Shown piece by piece: positions 1-13,697 of a stretch of DNA of 64,000 nt (position 1 is the first letter of the stretch; the number at the start of each line of letters is the position of its first letter). The notes under the pieces are model-generated. The model made no database searches and had not been told where the DNA came from. It saw nothing but the letters and a program-made list of their open reading frames with translations. Origin of the DNA: Endocalyx cinctus (Eukaryota > Ascomycota > Sordariomycetes > Amphisphaeriales > Apiosporaceae). The position numbers were made by a program, and so were the translations under genes. The DNA is taken from positions 2,666,001-2,730,000 of the forward strand of contig BCKC01000006.1 in the NCBI GenBank assembly GCA_001600455.1, in the 5' to 3' direction.

Positions 1-3000
1 TTTCGTCAATATCCCACTAAAGATACCAGTCATAATGATAATCGAAATTTCAGTGACTCAATTGAATGGAGACTAGCGGAGCCGCCTTACTCGCCAGAGC
101 AGGTGGAGCATAACCATCATTTTAAAGATTGCCGTTGCGATAGTGAACTCAACCAATTCAAGATATACTGTCTAGAGATTCAAAGATAAATGCCGAATCG
201 AAATTAGCCATTGTAACTACTTACACGTACCGTAAGTAACTATATCAAGATCCAGTTATTACCCTACGCACATGACTGGCCGGATAGGAAGTTGACGATA
301 GACAGTGCTTAAACCCGCTCCACTTCATCAAGATACTAATATATAAATACACACTATATGTACGCTACTATGGAGCCGTAACCCAGAGGGTTGGTTACAT
401 TAGATGGGTCCCAGTTGAGGTTTCGTATATTCAGCCTATCACAAGACACGGCGGTTAAGAGATGAACGGTAGCACTATAATCTACTTCGACGCTACCAAA
501 CGAGCATGCCTCCCTAGTAGTGTAGTTTTCGTGTAACATGCGACGGAACCTAAATATTTTACTCCGTACATATACCTCCCCTCCCAGGGTGGTGGAGTTC
601 GGAATTAACGTTATCCTTGAGATCACCCAGATTTGTGTGGGGGGAGGCAATACCAGGCTGGCTCCATAGTCTCTTTACTACGTATACGGCTTCTCCAGAT
701 ATGAGCGTTTCGTCTATCTCCCTACGTACCTATACATCTTTCCGCCTCTCCTACTAACTTAGTTTCTTTTGAGTTATTCTAGCGGAGTGGCAATACCAGA
801 GAAACCTCTCACATTCTGTCGCTGTCCACAACTTTTTTTTCGAGAAGTATTCCACCCTAAAGGCATCATAGACTTTTTTTTTTTTTTTTTGGTCTGCCGC
901 GCGGAAGCTAGATTTGCCGACCTCTGTAGCCTCAACGGCGACCTAAGACGAGCTTGAGTTACCGGTCATCTAGTGTCTCTTAGCTTTGTCCAGCTTATTT
1001 AGCCAATCTAGTTATCATTATAAGTACCAGGCAAGATCGAGGGTATCAACACGTATTATATATATTGAAGAATAGATAGAAGAACTTATTCGCCCCTATA
1101 ATTTTCCGTCTTATATAATTTTTTCTTTCTTTTTCTTTTGGTGCGTGCTTACGTACGAACGTAGAGTTGCGGAATTAGAATAGCCTACTCTCGGCATTAT
1201 CACTCTACTCCTACGCGCCTACGCGCTTATTTGCCTGAATCATGCCCTATCCATCCCACTCCCACTCCTGCTCAAGTTGGTGCATTCGAAGGTTGAATTC
1301 TCAAAGAGGCAGAGAGGAAAGAAATGGACTTATACTAGCCATACCTAATTCATACGCGAGAGCTAATCCGTAGCAGTCGTATTTTTATAATTAGTGGTAA
1401 ATGGATGCTTTTAGTGCACAATCCTAGCACTACCTGAACCAAGAGTTTTTTTTTCCTTTAGGATATACTATAAATTTCAGCGAGCAATGGATTCATTGCG
1501 ATATTGAAGGCTTGATAGAATGATAGTAAATAAGTGCGAAGAGATAGGGGCTATAAGACGAGTCGAGATCCTGTCGATTATGATAGAGGCTGGATATGAT
1601 TATTTGGCAACTTCCAGTATCTGAGCTCCTTCGGCCTCATTCCAGAATCAGCCTACTTTAAAAAGATTCCAAGATGAAAGAGTTGCTTTAATCCAAGGTA
1701 AGATTCATCGAATAAAACCAACAAATTACTTATCTTTACGTCCACAGCCAAAGAACTACCTACTAAGTAAGTCTATGATGCTGTGGATATAGTAGTTATC
1801 TATAGCACAGAAATCCTCTCTATTCAAATAACACGTATGAAAAACCAGATTGATTAAAGTACGCAGCTATCCATTAGAGTATTTCATTTAGTTATCCGAC
1901 TGAGCTCTTGCAGTGTAAAAAACTCTTCTTCGATGTTCATTCATTTTTCTAATCTCCGTTTCAAGGTCCAGCCACGCAAAGCTTTTCCCACTGCTTTCTT
2001 TTGTTTTCCCTTTTCCTTGTTTGTTTCGGGCATGCTAACCATCTCAACAGTTTTAATACGAGGTTATCATGGCATTCTCAGTTATGATTCCACCATCTCT
2101 TCTGTCTACGAAACAGCAGCTTGACTACACCTTTAGTATTGTTTTGGACAACAAGGTCCAATCAGGCCTCTCGCAACTTTATGAAAGACTACGAGTACCT
2201 AAAAATTCCAAAACATATCATGAAGTCATAGACCGTCTTCATTGTACGCTCACGCCTCCCTTTCCAGTTCTCCGGGAGAAGGCAAAGTTCTATGACTAGG
2301 GTTGGAACTACCAACTCCGATTTTCTATTCACTGCCAGGCTAGGCAGACGCAAAATCACGAAAGAGAGAGAGAGAGATATGGATAGAGTTCTAACACTGT
2401 AGCCACCAGGTATTTCTGCAGCCGTGGCAAATTTTCTCTCGAGTCACAACGCTCTCCTCGTGTTACAAAGAAATAAGTATATACAGCAATCCGGGATATC
2501 CTACCCGTCCCAGAATTCATTATTATACCTCGCTTACAGTTATTATTCATGCCACTAAGGGTTAAGTGCCCTGAAGGGTTGGTATGGAAGTTAGTCACCT
2601 CACGTGCTCAAGTCAACGCCAAATAAAGTAGGTGCGATGGGTGGGTTCAACTTCATATGGGATGCTATGAGTTAAATAAAACATAAATGTGAGTATTCAT
2701 CCTTTCATATGATCTCCTTGAAGAGTGCTAACGATTCATTGTATTAACAGGTGAGGTACGTTCGAAATTCTCATGTAGGTTTAGGCTTGATCGAGTTCAG
2801 AATCCTCCCGGCGCGGTTGCCGAAGTATGAGAAAGGGGTACGACAATTTCTTCCCCGGGTATTTACACGAGTCTTTCTATCAACTTACGTACCAAGTTTT
2901 TCATCTAGTCCTTCAATGAATCCAGTGTAATCGGAAACGAACTTTCAGGAGTGTTGGTTCATGACGCCTACAATCCCATCAAGCTCGGTTTTTTGGGTAC

Positions 3001-5684
3001 GGGTCGTATTCGCAATTAATTAGCCACGAGAGTATAGATTCTTTTATCATACTCATCCAAGTCAGGTTAAAGGTGAAAAAGTGGTATCCTCTTATGAGGG
3101 GGAGTACCATGGTCGACGACTATTATTTCCACGGGAACGCCAAAATTCGACCACGGAAGCTGAGGGCCTACCAAGAGTTTGTGCCATGCACATATGAAAA
3201 GGGGTAAAAAAAAAAAACTAACACCGCCTGGTTAATGGAGAGTCGCTTTTATTGTCCTTACCTAACTCAATGAGGCGACGATATTTACAACGGGAATCGC
3301 AGGAGAATCGAGTAGAAATATCTACTCCCCCTGATGGTATCCACCGGCATCCCGCCGAGTTCGGAAAGGATATCTTCGATACCGAACACGGAGCAGTTAT
3401 GGAATTCCAGTTCATCGCGCGGAAATCGATTACGAAGTAAGAGATGAAACAAGTGTAGGTCCTTGGTATGCTTGGTACAATCAAACTTCCTCTTTATAAC
3501 CTCTGGATGCGGTATATTGGTTCCGGCCGAAAAAAAAAAAAAAAAAGATCTCCTTTATATACCCTTGATCTCCGTCTCCACCAAAACCAAAGCGGGTGGG
3601 AATTCTCTTGGCTTTCAACTTTGATCTGAGTTACGTGTGTGAGTGTACGTTTTCAGACGAAGATCGTTTTTTTATCCTATACGCGCTTTGACATTACCTT
3701 GGGTATCTAGGGAGAGGATAATCTTAAAAAGAGAGTCATCGTGAGTTAAGTTATAAATTGCCTACGATAATCTTTTTATCATGGGGAGAGTCTCCAATCC
3801 AAGATCACGACAACCCTGGCTTGTACTACTGCAGGATACGGCAGGTCAACCAAAGTAAGGTGATCGACTCTGTTATCGCCGCCAAGAATCCCAAGCATTT
3901 TGATAAAAAGCTTGATCAAGTACCAGAGAAGATATGCTTATTAGGTAAAGATTTCGGACATATTGAGCGTTTAAGTAGGTATCTTTTCCTCTTACCCGCT
4001 CCGTTCCACTAAACATCTACGTGTAGATTAATTGTAGAATGGAGATTATTCACACAATACAGGAAGGCAATTTTGTGAGTTAATTTTTGATTTCATTTTT
4101 TAATTCCCCTTCCCCTTAACCTTTGAAAACACGACACGCATCCAACAATTAAAATTAAGATATGCATATTTTAAGCGTCTGCTTGTTTAATATTTCATCT
4201 CATTTTTTGTTTTGTTTGTTTGCTGTCAACAAACCAGCCCCCCCCCTCCTCTGGATGAAACGCCACATGGGGGGCCGCGTGGCTATTGAAAAACCTGCGA
4301 AATGGGACGATCGTGATTTTGACTGCAACCAATTTTGGGAGGATTTTCACCAACTGCCGCTATGGAGAACCTGGTATCTGGTTTTTTTTTTTCTTTTGGC
4401 ATACTACCATAAAACGTATTCCTACTGTTTTAACGATGGGGATTTTTTTTGACATGCGCCTCGTTGACGGCACCGTGTCAGTGCACGCGCACAGAGGAAA
4501 ACGCCGTCAACCTTGCCTCGCCATGTCACAGCGGGTGATATGCACGTTGCCCGGTTTTTTATGTAAACATCGTCGTAATTCATGACAGCATCCCACGTAA
4601 AGGATCCAAGCTGGTTGGACGGCTCGTGGTCGTGTTTGCGTAAGAGGAATCCTGACAACCTGTCATTACCACGGTCGTGATTGGTTGAAAAAGGCCCTAG
4701 GACGTACATAACATTTCAAGTCGTCTGATTTCATTTAGGGCCCTCGATAAAAAAGAGTCCGGACCCCGGACGACGTCCGGGGATCACGGATACTCCCCTG
4801 GGCCGACTCTTCTCAACCTTGTAACTCGGACACAGCCTATGCCTCTTCGGACATGACTCGATGCCCATGACAGGCTGCGTAAGCTACCCTCCATGTTTCC
4901 TAGTAACGGGCTTGGAAAATGAATCCTACGAACGTACGGCGACAAGCTGATTGATAACAAGAAATTGTCTGTATTTGGCACTACAAATCTGCCGTGATGA
5001 TATTGGTTTTCAGTGTCAATACTGAGCTGTATGTGTCCGGAGACAATTAACGTGTAGAGAGACTAACCGACGTCTACCTAGGGGTAAGGGAGAAGGAAGG
5101 TAGACAAGCTCTGATAAAGTGAATATATTAAACTTCGCCACGTGAAATTATAGTCGCTGGTACATAAGGCGGTATACGCTACGATCTAAATATGGGGTAG
5201 AATGCTTATCGGACCGAGGACGGGAGGGTGAGTCCGACGATAATCTTAATTAGTTGTTGGCAGGTCCATAATTACAGTTTTTACGTTACAGTTGAAAAGG
5301 GCCCGGGCAAGGAAACTTTTATAGACTAATGTCGGTAGGGAACCCACCGCGTAGCCTCGATAAGCATGAGCCGGTAGAGGTGGAGATGTTATTTTTGAGA
5401 TCTGATATGGGTACTGCCATTTATCTAATCGTGGGGGTGGGTTGTCCTTGATTTCGGACGAAAGAAGTAATAGAAAGAGAAGAAAGAAAAAAATACAGAT
5501 CCTGACGATAGAAGAAGAAAAAAGAAATTTCCTAGTGGAGCGATCTTCTCGTAAAGAAAAAAAAAAAAAGTATTTAGTCTCGCCAGCTTCCGGCTTTCGA
5601 GATGAACAGAAGAAGCTTTTGCGCGGATCATCCCCCAATCCTCTCCCCTATTCCTCCTCCTATTCTTCCTCATCCTCCTCAAAA
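1..5684. other. Intergenic region with no supportable gene
   Basis: No open frame here looks like a conserved protein and all are short (about 60-130 codons) with several stops nearby. Two frames are slightly less random: 2069-2299 (+), 76 codons, preceded by a branch-like GCTAAC and a CAACAG acceptor at about 2034-2050; and 3758-4012 (+), 84 codons. I recognise neither. Homopolymer tracts occur near 873-890 and 3530-3546. The region could hold decayed genes or transposon remnants, but no terminal repeats or transposase motifs are visible. Confidence 0.5.
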
Positions 5685-7367
5685 ATGCGTGCCGGTTTGC
5701 TTGTCGGGCTCGCGGGAGCTGTCTCCTCCGCTGTCGCTCTTCAAAACTCCAGCCGACTCGAAGATGGCTACTATTCCACCCAGGATCTCGACTCGGCTAA
5801 GAACCAGTCTACCGCCTTGATAGGAGAGATCTTTCAACGCCACAGGGAGAATATCACCTCGGTGAAGAACAGCACCTGCACAGCCGACAACATCATCTAC
5901 CGCAAGGAGTAGTATGTTTAAGCCCCCTTCTCCCGTACTCGCCTCTCCAATATGAAGGTGTTTCATTCCCACTGACAAGCGATTCTCTAGCGGATCCCTT
6001 TCGAAGTCCGAGCGACTGGACTACATCAGAGCCGTCCACTGTCTGCAGGCTCTTCCGGCACTAACGCCCTCCAACGTATCAGCCGGAGCCCGGTCTCGCG
6101 TAAGCCTTCGACTCTATTCCGTTCAATGTCTAGAATTTCGTACTGATATCCCGAGGGAAAAAAAATAGTTTGACGACTTCATCGTAACCCACATCCTACA
6201 TACGACGACCATCCACTACACCGGAAACTTCCTCGCCTGGCACCGGTGGTTCGTCTACCTGTACGAGACGGCCCTGAGGGAGGAGTGCGGATACAAGGGG
6301 TACCAGCCGGTACGTTACTACCGCTTACTCTCTCTTATCCCCCCCCCCCCCCTCTTAACCACCTGAAAACAAAATATTTTCTTCTCCCCTACTAACGTCA
6401 ACCCCTTCACAGTATTGGGACTGGGCCCTCTACGCCGAAGCGCCCCAAGACTCCCCCATCTTCAACGGCGACGCCTACAGCTTGGGGGGCAACGGACAAG
6501 CGATCGAGCACAACGCCACGGTAATCGTGCCCCCCACAGGCGTCAACGGATCATCCGTAACCTTACCGAAAGGTTTGGGGGGCGGTTACGTCGTGACGGG
6601 CCCGTTCGCCAACATGACGGTCAACCTGGGACCCGTCGGCGGCGTCGAGGGGACCGAGACCGGTCCCGACGGCGGGTTGGGGTATAACCCGCGTAGGATG
6701 AAGAGGGACGTGGGCCCGGCTATGAATTTGAGATATAATAATTACACGACCGTTCTGGGTAAGTATTTATTGTTGATTATTTGGATTTGAACTTTGGTGT
6801 CGTAAGGGGGTTGGTGACTGGTTTGCTAACATGGCGATATTAGATCTTCTTCTGAAGCCGAATATTTCCGAGTACAGATATCTTCTCGAGGGTGGTCAGT
6901 ATACCGTCGAGCTTGGACCGCACGGTGGTGGCCATTACACGATCAAGTAAGTGAACCCGTCGCATCACCCATCTCAACCAATACTAACGAAAAACCCCCC
7001 CTTCTCCAGCGGCGACCCCGGCGGCGACGTATACATCTCCCCCGGCGACCCCGCCTTCTGGGTTCACCACGGCAACATCGATCGCATGTGGGCACTATGG
7101 TAAGTTTTCTTTCCCCCTCTCTCCCTCTCTTTTCTCTCTTTCTCTCTCTTCTCTAACATCTTTTTTTCTAGGCAAACTCTCGACCCCTCAACCCGCTACA
7201 CCGACGTCAACGCCGGCACCTACGGCCACATCACCTGGGCCAACAGCCCCACCTCCCGGCTCGCCGATCTCGACGACGTTCTCGAGATGGGGTACGCGGG
7301 ACCGTCGACGACGATGCGCGCCGTTATGGATACGACGTCGGGGCCGTTTTGCTATTACTATGATTAA
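5685..7367 (+). CDS. Secreted tyrosinase-like copper oxidase, 7 exons
   Basis: Predicted to oxidise phenols or o-aminophenols with a type-3 dicopper centre. Exons by hand: 5685-5911, 5991-6099, 6169-6309, 6413-6758, 6844-6946, 7010-7099, 7172-7367, giving 403 residues. The start was chosen because the next residues form a signal peptide (MRAGLLVGLAGAVSSAVA), although the frame is open upstream. The CuA region in exon 3 carries IHYTGNFLAWHRWF. The CuB region has HGGGH in exon 5 and DPAFWVHHGNIDRMW in exon 6, the family hallmark. Several N-glycosylation sites (NSS, NQS, NIT, NST) fit secretion. The length matches the short fungal tyrosinases that lack the C-terminal shielding domain. Exons are strongly GC-rich compared with the flanks. 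The exact substrate (melanin precursor or secondary metabolite) cannot be told, and no biosynthetic cluster genes are adjacent. Confidence 0.9.
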
Positions 7368-8643
7368 GCTTGAGCTTGGGCTTGGGCTCGGGCTCTGGCT
7401 TGAGCTGAGTTTGATTTTGAGTGATGGGATAAGATGAGATGGAGAGGAGAAAGGATTTTTGTCCGTGGAGAATTCGCGGCTTTGGGTTGTCAAAGAAAAA
7501 GAAAATAAAGATACCTATTTATGTATCGGATGACAATATATAAGATAAGCACCGAAAAGAAGCTTGCGACTTCGGAATTTCCTAACCGCCGCCGAATGAG
7601 AAACGTATATATTGATTACTTAGCTTCTTTATTGTCTTTAATATTAGTAATTAGACAAGTAATGAGGCGTTGAGAAGACTGCTCGTATATAATTCATAAA
7701 CTTCCAACTCATCACTTAGGAGTATAGAACGTTGGTGGCGAATGCTTACTTAATTCTTATCCTTAAGCTTTAAGTTGGTCTACACGATAAAACCTCAAGG
7801 GGCAAAGGCCTGATTCGATTTTACACTTGATAATGCTATAATGGACTCGTAGCCTATAAGCATTATCTTTCTTGATGATATATATATATATATATATCCT
7901 TAATTGTGACATCTGCAAGACCAACAAGTAAAAGTAAGAGGTAAAATCAGGTTGTACACAGTCACACCACCATCCCCAACTTCCCTAATCGGTTTTTAGG
8001 GGCGGCACATGGATATAAGGATAAGGATAAATGTAAACGTATGCCATTGCAATATAATAGTATTGGTCACCTATCATAGTGAACAAGTTAAATAGTGAGA
8101 TAAGTATCGTCATAAACAATGTGCTAACTAAATCAATGAGCAACTGCTATATGTGGTATCCCTCTTATCTTTCCCCTCACCGTCTCTTGAACCAGAGCAT
8201 GAGAGCTCTGTTAATCACCTCCCTTTTGGTGAAGGCCCATCCATCATCCTTTTTGCCTTAAGTGTCCTAAACGCCAGAGTTTTGACCCTTTATAATATAT
8301 AATTAAAGTGTATAAATGCCAACCCCAGCGTGATGATAAACAAATAGAAAAATTTTAGTATGTACGACGCAATGTAGTTGGTAGTTCCGAATATAAAATA
8401 ACCTGATAAGCCCCGTAAGATAAACCCGTTAATTTTTAGTAAAGGTCTATAATATACAGCACAATTACAGGCTTCTTGGGTTGATAGGACACAGTCCCGC
8501 AGATGTTTACAATCCGCCAAGGGCAACGTAAATATCCTGATTTTTTTTTTTGTTTTTGTTTTCAAGTTTAGTAGAAGTTGGATCATATTCAACATATGTC
8601 TCAACATGAATGACCACCTTATCGATAGAGTAAGAGATCATAA
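7368..8643. other. Convergent intergenic region
   Basis: This separates the 3' ends of the tyrosinase (+) and SREBP (-) genes. It is AT-rich, with a TA microsatellite at about 7879-7897, and should hold both 3' UTRs. I see no gene. The 105-codon frame at 8290-8607 (-) is low-complexity and has no recognisable motif. Confidence 0.5.
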
Positions 8644-11600
8644 TTAGACGGACACGGCTTCAGTTTCCTGAGATGGTTCAGGCGTAACATCTTGCTCAGA
8701 GTCCGAAAACGAGGATTCATCTTCTCGTTCACTTTCGCTCATGCTGCCATAACCGGTATCGGTATCGATATTCATACCGACGACATCGCGGGTCACTGCT
8801 ATGCACCGCTCAATCATTTGATGTCTTACCTCGGGGTCGAGGCCATGATCTTTACCAGTCCATATTCTAAGACTTCCTGCGAGACGCTCGAGGGTGCTTG
8901 AACAAGCCTCGGCGGCAAAGTCATGGGCGTCTAGTCGATCCATAAGCATGAAGGTTGCCGTGTAGCCGAGAAGACCCATGTCACTAATAGGGTGGATCTG
9001 ATCAATGACGGTGTAGATATCGACCGGTTCTTCAGGTGGGGAGTACTTCTGCAGATGTGCGATGGCCATAGCGCAGAGGAGCGATGTGCGGATCTCCGTT
9101 GTCATGATCAACGAAGCGGATAACTCCTTCATGGTACTATTGGGTGTTAAGGGATCCGAGGTAGTGGGAGAGTTGGAAAGCGTCGGGGTAACAGGACCGA
9201 TGGCTTGTAACGCCGCCATGATGTTGATGCTTCGCTTCTCGTCGAAGAGCAAGGCACGGGCTACTAGAGCACGCTTCTGCGCCATGGAACCGATGGGCGC
9301 CGAGCGAATAGCCACCGATACGTCGTCCTCCATCAGTTGCATCATGTCTGTGTCCTCTTCCATGAGAAGACTATTGGTCAGAGCACCCTGTAAAGTCATG
9401 CTCGACCACCACGCCGCGATGGCATCCATAGGCGAACGGACTGCCGGGTCATCCACTACCGAGGCCATACCATCGATGGTACCGACCAAGTTCTGATCCG
9501 AAGGACGATTCCAAGCGAGATTGTGCGCGCGTTGCACGATAGTCGGGTTGAGAACTTCGTCGCATTCTTGCTCTAGCAGAACAGCTAGGTGATCTGGTAA
9601 ATCATCATCCGATGGTTCTTGACCACCTCGACGAAGCTGGGCCGTGATTCTGTGTAGTTGCTTCGCCTCGTTCCAGTTGGTCCTAGCCAGCTTAGATGCA
9701 AACGCGTTCAAGAGACCGAATTGAGCACCCGATAGACCGACTTCCCACAAAAGAACACGGATGTGAAGGGCCTTCAACATCAACCGTAGGGGCGTGGAAG
9801 GGAGAGTACTAGAAGCTAGAAGGGTCAAGGTGAGTCGACTCTTATTTATCTCAACGTCACCACCGGCTAGCTGGGCGTCGAGAGCAATTGTCCATGCTTT
9901 GACGCGAGCAATCTCTTGTTCTTCGGTAAGGCCGGTCAACATCTGATAACCTTGGATGCCAATAAGATTCCTCAAACTGAGTTTTACGGTCTTTAGACCT
10001 AAAGCAGCGGCTTCGAGGAAGAAATTGTGTCGTGGAACCCAAACGGTTTGAATGGCCGTGAGCCATGCCTGACGACGCACGTGAATAGGAGACGCAAGTG
10101 ATGGTACTGCCTTGAGAGAGGCCGGGACCTCTTTGGAGCCCTTCGGGTTAGATGGCTTTTGGTTCATAAAGGAGGGCATGCATGCCCACCAAAGGCAGCA
10201 CATCAGCAACACGAGCTTGATGGAATAGATGACCTGCGCTCCATGAACATAGTAACCCATATAATTGACACTCAAAGACGAAGTGAGGAATCTGAGCAAG
10301 TGAATAGGGAGGGCGAAAAGACCACGACCCTCTGGGGTATCGGTACTTTGCTCGCTCTCACTGACAGCTTCCAAGAGCATGAGACCCGCAAGTGATCCTA
10401 CCATCAACTTTCCGAAGTAGGGACCAGCATTTTGCCACCTCGCTTGCGCATTCTGCTGCTGTTGATGGATCTGTTGTTGGCGTATCATTGCGGGATTCGG
10501 CCTAAATTGCTGCTGGGGTACTTGGTAGTGTGGCTGTCCGGCCGCTAGTTGCGCAGCAATGATACGCTTCATCTCATCCGATACTGGCATCATGCCTTGG
10601 GCGTCATTGCGGCCCGGCGTATTGTTGATGGGCGATCTCGCATACGTCGTGTTTTCCTGGGCGTAGGTGGTAGGCGTTGACGGAGGCACCTGTTGAAGAG
10701 GGCTGAGGCTGCCGTTCATAGCACCGGACAGGAATAGCTTCTCGAAAGCGGCTATTCTTTGTTGCATGACCGAATTCTCGTCCATTAAGCGGACGTTTCG
10801 CTTCTCCAAATGGCGAATATATTCGGTGGCTTTGCTTAAGACCTGCAAGTATGATTTAGTTTCAAGAATCTCGCTGTAAATGATAAGTAGTTTAGACGTA
10901 CGGTTGCCTTGTTTAGCTTGTGTGCGGGCGTCAGCCCATGTAACTCTTCACGGTCCTCCGTAGTGTCCTCTCCTCGCGCACTCTTAGACATGATCCGTAA
11001 ACTAGGGACGCTATCTCGCAAAGCGGCTATCTTATCGTTGAGGTTGGTTCGATATCGTTTCTCTATCATATTGTGGGCCGTCTTCTTCACAGGCTGACAA
11101 TCAATATCGTCATCATCGTCTTCATCGTCATCAGCAGAAGATTTCCGCTTTCGGTTATTCGATTTAGACATAAGATCGAGACCCTCGGGCGAGGATATCG
11201 AGGCAGATTTGCCGGTACCTCCAACGGAATCAGGACTGGAGGCGCTCTGCGGAGAGCAAAACTGTTGAGGCTGCGACGGCATGGCAATCTTCTGCAGCTT
11301 CTGCCTTTGCTCTTCGGTTAGCAGACTGGTAGTCTGCCTCGGCATGCTTGGTAAACCATGCATGATTTTTGGCATCGTGGTCGCGCCGGCGGTCGAGACG
11401 GTGGCCGAAGAGGCCGGTGCCGTCGTCGACGTGGGCATCGACATAGATTGAGACGATGGGTTCACATTTTGAGGGTATTCCAAAGGAGAAGGTTGTTGAG
11501 TTAGGGTCCATTCCTCTTGGTAGAAAGGATTCGTGTCGTAAGTCTCATACGGTGGGGTGTCAGTAAATGCCCAATTAGGGTCGGGAAAGAATTGTTGATT

Positions 11601-11696
11601 TCGATTGTTATCGTTATCGTTATTTTGGTTGCCGAAGAATTGAGCGTTATTGTCATCAAGACCGAAAAGGTCTGAGGACTCCTGGTGGTCCGTCAT
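8644..11696 (-). CDS. srbA: Sterol regulatory element-binding protein (SREBP, SrbA-like)
   Basis: Membrane-tethered bHLH transcription factor that in fungi controls ergosterol synthesis and hypoxia adaptation after release from the ER/Golgi membrane. Two exons, 11696-10902 and 10842-8644, with a phase-0 59-bp intron; 997 residues. The N-terminus is acidic and Asn/Gln-rich, as expected of an activation domain. The bHLH begins at about residue 206 with [16 protein letters not shown]; Tyr215 replaces the usual Arg and is the diagnostic SREBP residue. The loop is long (about 236-259), followed by helix 2 and a leucine zipper to about 305. Two membrane segments lie near 407-425 and 465-487, followed by the long C-terminal region typical of fungal SREBPs (DUF2014). 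The intron falls at the loop/helix-2 border. Residues 380-400 are Gln-rich. The domain order is complete, so processing by the Dsc ligase route is plausible but inferred. Confidence 0.93.
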
Positions 11697-13400
11697 GCTG
11701 GTACGATCATGAGATGCGGGTATGGTTCGACATAACCCAAAAGGATCGGAGAGACCCTTCTGACAGCCTTACGATCGAGTCCCAATAGAATAATCGGGAT
11801 TCTTTCTTCAAGTATGGGGGAAAAGATTGGCCGGTCCACCTAATTCTATTTGCCTTTACTTCACGTTGTTTTCCTTCGATAACCTGATCGAAATGATTTA
11901 AAAAGACATATATAAGATGCGTAGACGACCTAGTTGTCTGTATAGTTCTTTTTCCTTCTTTTCAACAATTTTCTAGCATTCGCGTCTCGGTAAGGCGAGC
12001 TCGTAGAATTTAAAGAGGAATAAAAACACGCTGTTAAATGAAATAAATGCGCAGAAGATTAAAAGAAGTAGAGGAGGTTAGAAGGAAAAGAAGAGAAATG
12101 AAATTGAATAATAAATTGGACTAGAGAAAGAATAGGTTTAGATATGTGGCGGTAGTGTATTAAAAGGCCGACTTGCCTAGTGTTACGATACGAGGTATTG
12201 GGCGCAGTGACAATAAGATAAACGTCTTGTAGTAGTCAGACCAGGATAGTCAGTCTACTAATATAATAAATACTTTATTGCCTCGCGTGTATTGATTCAA
12301 GTTTAAAAAAAAATGAAGTCATAGAGATGTCATCCTTCTTTTTCTTTTCTTTTTCTCTCTTCCTCTTTCTAGTGGGGGGGGTTAGGTGTTTTTTTTTTCT
12401 GCCGATAAATAATAGGAGTACGTACGAATCTTTAGATCCGAATAAGGAGTAGTAGTAGTAGGGGGATGATGAATGAGTGATAGATAGATGGATGGATGGA
12501 TATACGTAGATTGAGAAAGGTAATTCTTTTGAGCGGGATTGGTGAGTAAGATGAGTGGTGTTTTTTTTTTTTATTAACACCCTCTTTCTCTTTTCAGCTT
12601 ATACAATATTTGATTCTTTTCTTCTCTTTTTTTTCAATCAACATACATCAATTCAAAGCGGAATTTGTCGGTCAACCAACAAATAAAACAACAGGAGCAG
12701 AGAGAAGGAAAAGGGAACTGAGAATAAAAGGCCGGTGACTTCGGGTTTGGTGGGATATGATAGATTCTAAAAAAGAATCATACGATGGCGGACCCGATCG
12801 GGCTTAGTTGAGACAGTTGCACAAATTTGGGTACAACTAACAGAGCTAAGGCAACGCCCAGGCCTCATCCCACCATAATAAATTTAATCCTTTTAGTTAC
12901 TACTTACGTGTATCCATGAATATGTATATTCACCTATTTACTTATATGGATATATACTTATGAAGTATGTACCTAACTACCTATTATACAGGTATATCTA
13001 TTTCTAGGCAAGTATACTGTTTATAAACAGTCGGAGTTTACGCATACCCGTCACTAACCTAGTACACTAACTAAACCCACTTAAAGACTACACGTAGAGT
13101 TTAAAGTACTGTATTAATCCTATTTAGATAAAGAGGCGAATCTCGAAAATGCAAATTGTACGTAAAATGCAAAATATAAAAAATGGAGATTGGGTAAAAT
13201 TAAAGAGTAAAAGGGTGAACGGAAACTACTTAGTACACTACTTACCTAGAAGGCTAGAAGTAGTATAGTTGTACTCAAGTACTACCTGAATAAGTTACGA
13301 AAACGGCTTAAAGAGGCTATACCCGAGGCCAACATTACTTAGTAGTATCATATGTAGAACTTCAATAACTTAGTAGCCTATATACAGCTCGGTAAGTACG

Positions 13401-13410
13401 TACCTAGGTA
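13401..13410. repeat. TACCTAGGTA palindrome, copy 1
   Basis: Perfect 10-bp palindrome in intergenic DNA, one of five identical copies in the window. A related word, ATGCCTAGGT, lies at 13451-13460. Confidence 0.8.
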
Positions 13411-13670
13411 GTATATATTTACAATTATATGTACATATCTGTGTGCTCAGATGCCTAGGTATATATATATATATGGATATCTGTATATATGCTAAGACGA
13501 GGAGGTGTAAGAAATAATACCTATTATCTTACTGGTTCGGAACTGGATCCTGAATACCCGTTGCAAGATCACCACAGTCCATCAAGTATCACTTAATGTT
13601 AAAAAGCATACTAATACCTTACTTGACACCGTTATAGATATACGTAGGTACAGTAACCTATGCTACCGGA

Positions 13671-13697
13671 GTAAGTAAGTAAGTAAGTAAGTAAGTA
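13671..13697. repeat. (GTAA)n microsatellite
   Basis: Nearly seven units of GTAA, followed by TATCTAC. A second array of the same tetranucleotide sits at 44083-44110 with similar flanking letters. Confidence 0.9.

Noticed and set aside
5442..5684. Upstream extension of the tyrosinase first exon
   Set aside because: The extension is Lys/Arg/Ser-rich and would bury the signal peptide that starts at 5685.
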